Positions 1 to 10,615 of a DNA stretch of 64,000 bases are shown here, in pieces. The position numbers and the translations under genes were made by a program. Location: positions 561,001-625,000 of the forward strand of contig JACKNN010000002.1 in assembly GCA_024234855.1 (NCBI GenBank), in the 5' to 3' direction. The first letter of the stretch is position 1; each line of letters begins with the position of its first letter. This DNA is from Pseudomonadales bacterium (lineage in GTDB: Bacteria; Pseudomonadota; Gammaproteobacteria; Pseudomonadales; Halieaceae). The notes beneath the pieces are model-generated. The model searched no databases. It saw only the letters and a program-made list of their open reading frames with translations, and was not told the origin of the DNA.

Positions 1-42
1 GATAACAACATCAAACTCCATCGATTCTCGATCCACAATCAT
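1..42 (-). CDS. Electron-transfer flavoprotein-ubiquinone oxidoreductase, N-terminal fragment (cut by window start)
   Basis: On the minus strand an ATG at 42 opens a frame that runs off the window edge, giving 14 residues, MIVDRESMEFDVVI. This matches the usual start of ETF-QO, where a short acidic leader is followed by the first beta strand of the FAD-binding Rossmann fold. A GAGGA ribosome site lies 3-8 bases before the ATG. The gene is divergent from etfBA, the arrangement known in Pseudomonas, which strengthens the call. The product would pass electrons from reduced ETF to membrane quinone. Only 42 bases are visible, so the assignment depends on this short match plus context. Confidence 0.6.
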   Translation of the reverse strand, partial: MIVDRESMEFDVVI

Positions 43-125
43 GTCCTCGTTGATTCCGGGTGGGGGGAGAGCGCCGGCCCGGGCCTGGGGGCGACCTTTG
101 GAAAGGGCCGCAAGTATATAATTTC

Positions 126-143
126 TATGGATAAAAATCCATA
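126..143. promoter_or_regulatory. Perfect 7-bp dyad between etf-QO and etfBA
   Basis: TATGGAT and ATCCATA form perfect 7-bp arms around an AAAA spacer. The dyad sits in the divergent intergenic region between the ETF-QO start (42) and etfB (319), next to a TATAAT hexamer at 117-122. It has the size and symmetry of a dimeric regulator site; the cognate protein is not identifiable. It could also be a hairpin in the leader of either transcript. Confidence 0.35.
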
Positions 144-209
144 TCAGGAGGGCTTTCACAGATCTTGTTGATCCAGCTCATAGGCGCGTGGGAACGCCGG
201 GAAGCGCTA

Positions 210-238
210 TTGACCCGCACTACTTAAGTCGGCATTAT
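210..238 (+). promoter_or_regulatory. Candidate sigma-70 promoter for etfBA
   Basis: TTGACC at 210-215 and CATTAT at 233-238 are separated by 17 bases, upstream of etfB at 319. The -35 box is strong (5 of 6) and the -10 is moderate (4 of 6). The predicted leader would be about 75 nt and carries a GGGAGAA ribosome site just before the etfB ATG. Confidence 0.4.
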
Positions 239-318
239 ACCCAGCCGAAATTACGCTGACGCAGCCTTTTATCCAGCGCTGTGCCTTGATTACCCACCTG
301 AAAAACTAGGGAGAATCC

Positions 319-1068
319 ATGAAGGTTCTTGTTGCCGTTAAACGCGTCGTTGACTACAACGTCAAGGTCCGCGCCAAAGCCGATGGTAGTAATGTTGACC
401 TGAACAACGTCAAGATGGCTATTAACCCCTTCTGTGAAATTGCCGTGGAGGAAGCTGTTCGACTCAAGGAGGCGGGCACAGCTACCGAAGTCATCGCCGT
501 ATCCGTCGGCGACAAATCATGCCAGGAGCAGATTCGCACCGCGCTCGCGCTTGGTGCCGATCGCGGTATCCAGGTAGAGACTGAGGGTCCGGTAGAGCCT
601 CTGGTTGTGGCAAAGCTGCTGAAGGCGATTATCGATAAGGAGCAACCGCAGTTGGTGATCCTCGGTAAGCAGTCTATCGATGGCGATAACAACCAGACCG
701 GACAGATGCTGGGCGCGCTGGCCAATATGCCCCAGGGCACGTTTGCGTCTGAGATCTCGGTAGATGGTGACAAGCTCAACGTCACCCGCGAAGTCGACGG
801 CGGCCTCCAGACGATAAGCCTGAACCTGCCGGCCATCGTCACTACTGACCTGCGCCTGAATGAACCGCGCTACGCCTCCCTGCCGAATATTATGAAGGCC
901 AAGAAGAAGCAACTGGATGTCTACTCGCCGTCTGACCTGGGCGTGGCGGTCACCTCGCACCTGACCCAGGTAAAGGTCGAGCCGCCAGCCGAGCGTAAAG
1001 CCGGCATCAAGGTCGCGGACGTGGATCAACTGGTCGACAAACTGAAGAACGAGGCGAAAGTAATCTGA
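319..1068 (+). CDS. etfB: Electron transfer flavoprotein subunit beta
   Basis: The 249-residue product is the normal length of EtfB. It begins MKVLVAVKRVVDYNVKVR, the classic start of the family, and carries the mid-protein stretch around LGKQSIDGDNNQTGQ that contacts AMP and the partner subunit. It forms the soluble ETF heterodimer that takes electrons from acyl-CoA and other flavin dehydrogenases. A good GGGAGAA ribosome site precedes the ATG. Its stop overlaps the etfA start by one base (TGATG), so the two are translationally coupled. The dehydrogenase electron acceptor ETF-QO begins divergently upstream. Confidence 0.97.
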   Translation: MKVLVAVKRVVDYNVKVRAKADGSNVDLNNVKMAINPFCEIAVEEAVRLKEAGTATEVIAVSVGDKSCQEQIRTALALGADRGIQVETEGPVEPLVVAKLLKAIIDKEQPQLVILGKQSIDGDNNQTGQMLGALANMPQGTFASEISVDGDKLNVTREVDGGLQTISLNLPAIVTTDLRLNEPRYASLPNIMKAKKKQLDVYSPSDLGVAVTSHLTQVKVEPPAERKAGIKVADVDQLVDKLKNEAKVI

Positions 1069-1997
1069 TGAGCACACTGGTAATCGCAGAACACGACAAC
1101 AGCAGCCTGAAAGTGGCGACCCTCAACGCGGTGGCCGCGGCCCAGGTCATGGGTGCGGGTATTGATATCCTGGTGGCCGGCGCCGATTGTGGCGGTGCCG
1201 CCGAGCAGGCCGCCAAGGTCCCCGGTGTGGGCAAGGTACTGGTTGCCGACAACGCCGCCTATGCCCACCAACTGGCTGAGAATGTCAGCCTGTTGATAGC
1301 AGAAGTCGCAGCCGCCTACGACAACATCGTTGCCCCGGCCACCTCCAACTGCAAAAACACGATGCCGCGTGTCGCCGCGCTGCTTGATGTCGCGCAGATC
1401 TCTGAAATCACCTCAGTGGAGTCGCCCGACACTTTCAAGCGACCGATTTATGCCGGTAACGTCATCGCCACGGTAAAGAGTACTGACGCGAAGAAGGTTA
1501 TTACCGTGCGTACGACCGCTTATGATGCGGCGCCCGCCGAGGGTGGGTCCGCCACGATCGAAGCGATCAGCGCCGTTCACGATGCCGGGATTTCGGCCTT
1601 TGTGGGCGAGGAAGTGGCAGTCTCAGACCGTCCTGAACTGACCTCTGCCAAGATTGTCATCTCCGGGGGTCGCGGCATGCAGAACGGCGAGAACTTCAAG
1701 CTGCTGGACGGTATCGCCGACAAGCTGGGTGCGGCCATCGGTGCTTCGCGCGCCGCAGTTGACGCCGGATTTGTGCCAAACGATTACCAGGTTGGCCAGA
1801 CCGGCAAGATCGTCGCCCCCGATCTGTATATCGCTGTCGGCATTTCCGGCGCGATTCAGCATCTGGCCGGTATGAAGGACTCCAAGGTGATCGTGGCGAT
1901 CAACAAGGACGAGGACGCGCCTATTTTCCAGGTAGCTGACTACGGCCTGGTAGCCGACCTGTTCGTCGCCCTGCCGGAGCTTGAAGCCAAGCTCTAG
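1068..1997 (+). CDS. etfA: Electron transfer flavoprotein subunit alpha
   Basis: This 309-residue protein is full length for EtfA. The C-terminal FAD-binding domain is clear: the segment SGGRGMQNGENF, GASRAAVDAGFVPNDYQVGQTG and the ISGAIQHLAGMKDSKVIVAINKD signature region are all in order from about residue 200 on. It binds the FAD of ETF and completes the heterodimer with EtfB. It is the last gene of the etfBA operon; a strong intrinsic terminator follows 20 bases after the stop codon. Confidence 0.97.
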   Translation: MSTLVIAEHDNSSLKVATLNAVAAAQVMGAGIDILVAGADCGGAAEQAAKVPGVGKVLVADNAAYAHQLAENVSLLIAEVAAAYDNIVAPATSNCKNTMPRVAALLDVAQISEITSVESPDTFKRPIYAGNVIATVKSTDAKKVITVRTTAYDAAPAEGGSATIEAISAVHDAGISAFVGEEVAVSDRPELTSAKIVISGGRGMQNGENFKLLDGIADKLGAAIGASRAAVDAGFVPNDYQVGQTGKIVAPDLYIAVGISGAIQHLAGMKDSKVIVAINKDEDAPIFQVADYGLVADLFVALPELEAKL

Positions 1998-2017
1998 TTG
2001 CTCGTTTGCCGCAAAAG

Positions 2018-2043
2018 AAACCGGCCTTGTGCCGGTTTTTTTT
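2018..2043 (+). terminator. Rho-independent terminator of etfBA
   Basis: An 8-bp perfect stem, AAACCGGC/GCCGGTTT with a 5-base loop, runs directly into a T tract ending at 2043. It lies 20 bases past the etfA stop. The 140 bases between it and the end of the convergent antiporter gene (2184) hold nothing else recognisable. Confidence 0.85.
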
Positions 2044-2183
2044 GGTTCGCGTGGTGCCCCCGCTGGAGTGCCAATTGTTTGAGTTCAGGTTGGCGAGGAC
2101 GGGCGCGGCTGGGCAGCCCCCTCGCCAACGCCCGGCGCAAGTGTCACCCAGGCTCCCGCATCGACAGCTCGAGGGCAAGGCGC

Positions 2184-3359
2184 TTAATCCCGCCGCAACC
2201 GGTCGGAAATCGCAATCGGGGTAGGGTAGTTAAGCACCACGATATACGAAGACACGAGCAGGGTGATGATCGTGGTGGCCTGGATCAGCAGCGAGGCATG
2301 CTCCGTGATAATCGCACTGGCTACCGCCACATAGGCGATCAGCAGCGAAAACTCGCTGGCCTGGCCCAGCCGAAAACCCAGGTCCCAGGCCAGGGTGCGC
2401 TTCTCGCTGACCCCCTTGAGCAGGAAGCGATAAACCACCGGTTTCAGGCCCAGTATCAGCGCCGACAGCACCAGGGCCGGTGCCAGGACCTGGTTGAGCA
2501 GCGCGAGGTCAAAGCGCGCGCCAACCGAGAAAAAGAACAGTATCAGGAAAAAATCCCGCAATGGTTTCAGGTTGACCGCGATGTACTGGGATATCGGGCT
2601 GGTAGCGATCGTGATGCCGGCGATGAAGGCGCCTATTTCCGCGGACAGGCCCAGCAACTGCGCACCCTCCGCGAGGCCCAGGCACCAGCCGATGGCCAGC
2701 AGGAAGATGTACTCGTGGAAGCGGTCAAAGCGGGTGATCAGCGGCAGTAACACATACCGCACCGCGACCAGAGCACCGCCTGCCAGCACGGGCAGGCTGA
2801 GCAGGGAGTAGGTAAGTTTCAGACCCATGGCGTCCGTGCTGCCGGAGCCTGCGCTCAGCAGTAGCATGAGCACTATGATCGCCAGCAGGTCCTGCAGCAG
2901 TAACAGGCCTATCATCAGCTCACCGATATGGCGGTGGTGCAACACCGTGGTCGGCAACAGCTTTATGCCGATAATCGTCGAGGAAAACATCATGGCGGCG
3001 CCGGTAATAAGCGCATCTGTAACACCGAAGCCGAACAGGCGGGCGACGGCGTAGCCCAGGCCGAGGAAAATCGCCGAGCTGAAAATGGCCACCACCATCG
3101 ATTTGCGCAGGGTGGACCACAGGGCCTGGGGCTGCATATCCAGCCCCAGCAGGAACAGCAGGAAGATAATGCCGACATGGCCGATGTCGGACAGCAGGTG
3201 CAGGTCGGTCACCATCGACATGCCGTAGGGCCCGATGCAGGCGCCAAGGGCAATGTAGGCAATGATCAGGGGCTGGCGGGTGTAGAGGGCGAGCGAGGCG
3301 AAAATCGCCGCGCCGGTGAAGATCAGAAAAAAAGAAAAGGTGACGCTACTGGCTTCCAT
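2184..3359 (-). CDS. CPA2-family cation:proton antiporter (Kef/NhaS3-like), membrane domain only
   Basis: A 391-residue, highly hydrophobic protein with about 11-12 predicted membrane segments and the Na+/H+ exchanger (PF00999) pattern. Visible marks are QPLIIAYIALGACIGPYG near residue 30, DIGHVGIIFLLFLLGLDMQP near 60-75, and the LSAEIGAFIAGITIA region that carries the ion-binding acidic residue. There is no C-terminal RCK/TrkA-N NAD-binding domain, so unlike KefB/KefC it would not be glutathione-gated. The substrate (K+ or Na+) cannot be read from the sequence. It stands alone, convergent with etfA and unrelated to the downstream sulfur genes. Confidence 0.85.
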   Translation of the reverse strand: MEASSVTFSFFLIFTGAAIFASLALYTRQPLIIAYIALGACIGPYGMSMVTDLHLLSDIGHVGIIFLLFLLGLDMQPQALWSTLRKSMVVAIFSSAIFLGLGYAVARLFGFGVTDALITGAAMMFSSTIIGIKLLPTTVLHHRHIGELMIGLLLLQDLLAIIVLMLLLSAGSGSTDAMGLKLTYSLLSLPVLAGGALVAVRYVLLPLITRFDRFHEYIFLLAIGWCLGLAEGAQLLGLSAEIGAFIAGITIATSPISQYIAVNLKPLRDFFLILFFFSVGARFDLALLNQVLAPALVLSALILGLKPVVYRFLLKGVSEKRTLAWDLGFRLGQASEFSLLIAYVAVASAIITEHASLLIQATTIITLLVSSYIVVLNYPTPIAISDRLRRD

Positions 3360-3422
3360 CTAGGGTGCTTTCCACAAAGGGTCGCACCCGAGTGTAGCAA
3401 GGCCACAGGGCATGGGGATAGC

Positions 3423-3896
3423 TCAACCCCGGCGGCGAAACAGCGGCAATGGTTGGTCGATAGACGCCTGGTAGTATTCGCTGAAATCCGCGAGGCGGGG
3501 CAGCGCCTCCTCCAGCGAGGGTTCATCTTCCATCAGGAACGCGTCGAAACCGCAGCGGTGCAGGTAGCTCAGTTGCTCTCGCAGGAAATGCCCACTGGCG
3601 CGCAGTTCGCCCTTGTAGCCGTGTTCGCGCAGTTCCCGTCCGTAGGAAAATCCGCGCCCGTCCGTGAAAACGGGAAAATACACGGCGACCAGGGGGATCT
3701 GGTCGAGGTGTTCAAACAGCGGACTGGGCGCCTGCCCGGGTTCCAACTGCACAGCGCGTCCGGATTTTTCCGGTAGTTGCAGCCACTGCTCCAGGCTCAG
3801 TATCTGGTGTTCACCGGTGGCATTGGCGTTGGCGTCGGGGTCGACGCGCTGCCAGGGATCGTCGACTATCTGGCCTCGCTTAATCAGCTTTGGCAT
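3423..3896 (-). CDS. DUF934 protein, partner of the siroheme sulfite/nitrite reductase
   Basis: The 157-residue product is a DUF934 member, recognisable from the core PVVAVYFPVFTDGRGFS-like block (here IPLVAVYFPVFTDGRGFS) and the following LREHGYKGELRASG and LRRCGFDAF-like segments. DUF934 proteins are encoded next to cysI or cysH in many proteobacteria and are thought to assist assimilatory sulfite reduction, possibly as an electron-transfer or assembly factor; the biochemical role is not established. Its start overlaps the end of cysI by 17 bases, so the pair is one transcription unit. Confidence 0.85.
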   Translation of the reverse strand: MPKLIKRGQIVDDPWQRVDPDANANATGEHQILSLEQWLQLPEKSGRAVQLEPGQAPSPLFEHLDQIPLVAVYFPVFTDGRGFSYGRELREHGYKGELRASGHFLREQLSYLHRCGFDAFLMEDEPSLEEALPRLADFSEYYQASIDQPLPLFRRRG

Positions 3897-5544
3897 ACAC
3901 GCGCTCCTTGAAAGGCTCTATTCCCACGCGCCGGTAAGTATCGAGGAATACTTCTTCTTCCTGGCGCAAATCCAGGTAGGTGCCGAGAATGCGATCAATC
4001 ACGTCGGGCATGGCGCTCTGGCTGAAGGAGGGACCCAGTATCTTGCCTATGGATGCATCCTTCGCCTGGCTGCCGCCCAGGCTGACCTGGTAAAATTCCT
4101 GGCCCTTCTTGTCGACGCCCAGAATACCGATATGACCGATGTGATGGTGGCCGCAGGCGTTCATGCAGCCGCTGATATTCAACTCGATGGGTCCCAGGTC
4201 ATACAGGTAGTCCAGGTCCTCGAAGCGGGCCTGGATGGCCTCCGCGACCGGTATCGACTTGGCATTGGCGAGCGAGCAGTAATCGCCACCGGGGCAGCAG
4301 ATGATATCGGTGAGATAGCCCAGGTTGGGCGTGGCCAGCCCCGCTGCCTGCAGTTCCTGCCAGAGGGGATAGAGCTGGTCCATCTGCACGTCGGCCAGCA
4401 CCAGGTTTTGCTGGTGGGTGCTGCGCACTTCCCCGAAGGCGTACCTGTCGGCCAGGTCGGCCACCAGTTCCAGTTGGCGGTCGGTGATATCTCCGGGCGC
4501 GAAACCGGTCGCCTTGAGGGAAATGTTGACGATGCGGTAGCCCGGCACCCGGTGCTCCACCGTGTTCCGCCTGACCCAGTTACCGAAGATTGGCTCGGCG
4601 CCAAGCTGCTGCGCCAGACCGGCCCGGGCAGCCGTGTCGTCCAGCGTGAGATAGGCGGGATCGGTAAAGAAGGATTTCGCCCTTGCGATCTCTTCCTCCG
4701 TGAGGGTTGCCGGGCCGTCCTTGATCGCGGCCCACTCCTGTTCCACGGCTTCGCGAAAAGCGTCGACCCCCATGGCCTTGACCAGGATCTTGATGCGCGC
4801 CTTGAACTTGTTGTCCCTTCGACCATTCTGGTTGTAAACCCGCAGGATCGCCTCCAGGTAGGTCAGGAGGTGCTTTTTATCCAGCCAGTCGCAGACGACG
4901 GAACCGATGACAGGGGTGCGACCCAGGCCACCACCGGCCAGGATCCTGCACCCGATCTCCCCGCTGGCGTTGGCGACCAGTTCAATACCGATATCGTGGG
5001 CGTAAATCGCGGCCCGGTCTTCGCGGCTGCCGCAAACGGCGATCTTGAACTTGCGTGGCAGGAAGGCGAATTCGGGATGCAGGGTAGACCACTGCCGGAT
5101 AATCTCGCAGTAGGGGCGGGGGTCTTCAAGTTCATCGGTCGCCACACCGGCATACTGGTCGGTGGTAGTGTTGCGAATACAATTGCCACTGGTCTGGATG
5201 GCATGCATCTGTACCGTGGCCAACTCGGCCAGGATATCGGGCACCTCCTCCAGGCGTGGCCAGTTGAGCTGGATGTTCTGGCGCGTGCTCACATGGGCGT
5301 AGCCCTTGTCAAAAACACGCGTGATCTCCGCCAGCTTGCGCAATTTGGTGCTGTTGAGCAGGCCGTAGGGCACGGCGATCCGCAGCATCGGCGCGAGGCG
5401 CTGTATATAGAGACCGTTTTGCAGGCGCAGTGGCAGGAATTCAGCATCACTCAACTGCCCGGCCAGGAAACGGGCAGTCTGGCCGCGAAACTGGTTGACC
5501 CTTTGATCGACTATGGCCTGGTCATATTCGTCGTAAACGTACAT
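3880..5544 (-). CDS. cysI: Siroheme [4Fe-4S] sulfite/nitrite reductase, CysI type
   Basis: A 554-residue protein starting MYVYDEYDQ, the start seen in Pseudomonas CysI; the ATG at 5544 has an AGGA ribosome site, so the TTG one codon upstream is not used. Two ferredoxin-like half domains alternate with siroheme/4Fe-4S domains. The cluster and siroheme ligands are C-X5-C (CPGGDYC, about residue 415) and C-X3-C (CMNAC, about 457). It would reduce sulfite to sulfide for cysteine synthesis; the nitrite-reducing alternative cannot be excluded from sequence. It is co-transcribed with DUF934, and siroheme would come from CysG at 40.6 kb. No cysJ or cysH lies beside it. Confidence 0.92.
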   Translation of the reverse strand: MYVYDEYDQAIVDQRVNQFRGQTARFLAGQLSDAEFLPLRLQNGLYIQRLAPMLRIAVPYGLLNSTKLRKLAEITRVFDKGYAHVSTRQNIQLNWPRLEEVPDILAELATVQMHAIQTSGNCIRNTTTDQYAGVATDELEDPRPYCEIIRQWSTLHPEFAFLPRKFKIAVCGSREDRAAIYAHDIGIELVANASGEIGCRILAGGGLGRTPVIGSVVCDWLDKKHLLTYLEAILRVYNQNGRRDNKFKARIKILVKAMGVDAFREAVEQEWAAIKDGPATLTEEEIARAKSFFTDPAYLTLDDTAARAGLAQQLGAEPIFGNWVRRNTVEHRVPGYRIVNISLKATGFAPGDITDRQLELVADLADRYAFGEVRSTHQQNLVLADVQMDQLYPLWQELQAAGLATPNLGYLTDIICCPGGDYCSLANAKSIPVAEAIQARFEDLDYLYDLGPIELNISGCMNACGHHHIGHIGILGVDKKGQEFYQVSLGGSQAKDASIGKILGPSFSQSAMPDVIDRILGTYLDLRQEEEVFLDTYRRVGIEPFKERVYAKAD

Positions 5545-5631
5545 CAATAAATCCTGCTGCTGTGACTCCGACCCGTGGTCGAACCGTCAGGGGCGGCTAC
5601 ATTACCAGAAAAGCCGGGAGGGTAATTAGTA

Positions 5632-5661
5632 AGAATATTCATAAGGTTAGAACTTCATCAA
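5632..5661 (-). promoter_or_regulatory. Candidate promoter of cysI-DUF934
   Basis: On the minus strand TTGATG (5661-5656) and TATTCT (5637-5632) are spaced 18 bases apart, about 85 bases upstream of the cysI start. The -10 overlaps a GAATATTC palindrome at 5633-5640. No convincing CysB site was identified. Confidence 0.35.
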
Positions 5662-5699
5662 GGGTAAGAAACCCCGCCTGCCGCGCGCTGTGAGTATGC

Positions 5700-5727
5700 T
5701 TGGGAATATCCACAATACTGCTATAAT
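5700..5727 (+). promoter_or_regulatory. Sigma-70 promoter with perfect -10 ahead of the small membrane protein
   Basis: TTGGGA at 5700-5705, a 16-base spacer and a perfect TATAAT at 5722-5727. The predicted start of transcription is about 30 bases before the ATG of the 40-residue ORF at 5763, with a GGAG ribosome site between them. The arrangement supports that ORF being a real gene. Confidence 0.6.
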
Positions 5728-5762
5728 GCCGGCTTGAGACCACCCCCAGCCCGGAGCCCCAC

Positions 5763-5885
5763 ATGTCAGACAAACCACACAGCGAACGCGAAGCCGATGG
5801 TACCGCCGACGCCATCGCCGTCACCGCCATTATTGGCGTTATCGTATTGACCATGTTTATCTGGTTATCCGGCATGCCCACCTGA
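5763..5885 (+). CDS. Small single-pass membrane protein (40 aa), hypothetical
   Basis: A 40-residue ORF begins MSDKPHSEREADGTADAIAV and then forms one hydrophobic helix from about residue 18 to 36 (IAVTAIIGVIVLTMFIWLSG). A GGAG ribosome site lies 6 bases before the ATG and a good promoter with perfect TATAAT stands just upstream. The charged N-terminus and single helix suggest an inner-membrane miniprotein. It is divergent from cysI and convergent with DUF2970, overlapping neither. No family was recognised; the short length means it could be missed by gene finders. Confidence 0.6.
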   Translation: MSDKPHSEREADGTADAIAVTAIIGVIVLTMFIWLSGMPT

Positions 5886-5906
5886 GGGCGGCGGGTGCGG
5901 GTCCGC

Positions 5907-6164
5907 TCAATGCCCCGCACCCTTCAACACCAGCTTTACCACCGTGAACACGGTGCCGATAAACAGCAGGGTAAAGATAATACCCGCCGCAATAAACACC
6001 CCGATCCTGCCCTGTTTGAAATCCCTCTCCCTGTTTTTACTGCTCTGAACCCCCAGGCCTGCGGCGAGCACACTGCTGACCACCTGAACAGGATTTAACG
6101 CGGGTTTTTCTTTCCCCGCGGGTGGCGCAGCCTGGTCGGCCCGGTTGTCGTTGTCGTTGCTCAC
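5907..6164 (-). CDS. DUF2970 family membrane protein
   Basis: 85 residues from a GTG start that has an excellent GGAGG ribosome site. The core NPVQVVSSVLAAGLGVQSSKNRERDF is the DUF2970 hallmark, followed by one transmembrane helix near residues 57-80 (read as short pieces: GVFIAAGIIFTLLFIGT, VFTVVKLVL). The family is widespread in gammaproteobacteria with unknown function. It lies 14 bases downstream of metH on the same strand and is probably co-transcribed with it, though a functional link to methionine synthesis is not known. Confidence 0.85.
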   Translation of the reverse strand: MSNDNDNRADQAAPPAGKEKPALNPVQVVSSVLAAGLGVQSSKNRERDFKQGRIGVFIAAGIIFTLLFIGTVFTVVKLVLKGAGH

Positions 6165-6178
6165 CTTGCGTCTCCTCC

Positions 6179-9871
<3,693 letters not shown>

Positions 9872-9892
9872 GATCGGTCTCGGTTTACTGCC

Positions 9893-9910
9893 GGAGCAGC
9901 GCGCTGCTCC
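9893..9910. repeat. 18-bp perfect palindrome in the metH leader
   Basis: GGAGCAGCG/CGCTGCTCC is a perfect 18-bp palindrome centred about 30 bases upstream of the metH ATG. In the transcript it could form a hairpin that begins 21 bases before the start codon; as DNA it could bind a dimeric regulator. No T tract follows, so it is not an intrinsic terminator. Confidence 0.45.
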
Positions 9911-9986
9911 TGTCAAAAAGCGGGCTAGTCTAGCAGATTGAAGCCCGGCCATCAGGTGGTGCTCGCGTTTTTGTGAACAAGTTTGG

Positions 9987-10014
9987 TAGAATACCTGAGT
10001 AATTTACTCGGAAT
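9987..10014 (+). promoter_or_regulatory. nfuA extended -10 promoter overlapped by an IscR-like operator
   Basis: An extended -10, TGG followed by TAGAAT at 9987-9992, is overlapped by the dyad ATACCTGAGTAA / TTTACTCGGAAT at 9991-10014. The inner part GAGTAA-T-TTACTC is perfectly symmetric. This resembles the type-1 IscR site that regulates Fe-S biogenesis genes (ATA-S-YYGACT half sites), differing mainly by GAGT in place of GACT. Its position over the -10 and the start of transcription predicts repression by holo-IscR. Confidence 0.55.
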
Positions 10015-10024
10015 GGAATTTTCG

Positions 10025-10600
10025 ATGGTCACCATTACTGAATCAGCCCAGGAATACCTGGCGGAATTGTTGTCAAAACAGGAAGACGCGCTGGGCGTCC
10101 GGGTCTTTATAAACCAGCCCGGGACATCGAAAGCGGAGACCTGTATTGCCTATTGTCGCGAGGGCGACCTGCAGGAGGGGGACGAGGAGCGCCAGTTCGA
10201 TGCTTTCAAGGCCTGGTTTGATGCCCGCAGCCTGCCCTACCTGGAAGACGCACTGGTCGACTACTCCAAGGACCGGATGGGCGGTCAACTCACTATCAAG
10301 GCGCCCAATGCCAAGATGCCCCGGGTAGACGCCAACAGCCCGCTGGAAGACCGGATCAACTACGTGCTGTACAACGAGATCAATCCCTCACTCGCGGCCC
10401 ATGGGGGCGAGGTCAGCCTGGTGGAAGTCACCGATGATTTTTACGCCGTATTGCGCTTCGGTGGTGGCTGTCAGGGCTGCAGCGCCGTTGATATGACGCT
10501 CAAGAGCGGCGTTGAGAAAACCCTGCTGGAGCAGTTGCCCCAGTTGCAGGGCGTGCGCGACATGACCGACCACAGCGACCGTACCCAGGCGTATTATTGA
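10025..10600 (+). CDS. nfuA: Fe-S biogenesis protein NfuA
   Basis: From the ATG at 10025 (MVTITESAQEYLAELL) the product is 191 residues, the NfuA length. The N-terminal half is a degenerate A-type carrier domain lacking the IscA cysteines; the C-terminal Nfu domain begins near residue 108 (EDRINYVLYNEINPSLAAHGG) and holds the C-X2-C cluster motif in GGCQGCSAVD. It bridges a [4Fe-4S] cluster between two monomers and delivers it to client enzymes. An earlier TTG start at 9983 would place the gene start inside the promoter, so it is rejected. The IscR-like operator upstream suggests iron-sulfur status control. Confidence 0.95.
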   Translation: MVTITESAQEYLAELLSKQEDALGVRVFINQPGTSKAETCIAYCREGDLQEGDEERQFDAFKAWFDARSLPYLEDALVDYSKDRMGGQLTIKAPNAKMPRVDANSPLEDRINYVLYNEINPSLAAHGGEVSLVEVTDDFYAVLRFGGGCQGCSAVDMTLKSGVEKTLLEQLPQLQGVRDMTDHSDRTQAYY

Positions 10601-10615
10601 CCGGGCGGTTGTGGA

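Noticed and set aside
3664..5550. A 628-codon open frame antisense to cysI and DUF934
   Set aside because: Runs through two genes on the other strand without domain features.
9872..9952. SAH or cobalamin riboswitch in the metH leader
   Set aside because: The palindrome resembles part of an SAH element by eye, but the conserved GAGG-GCGCUGC core and pseudoknot partner are missing, and there is no room for a B12 box.
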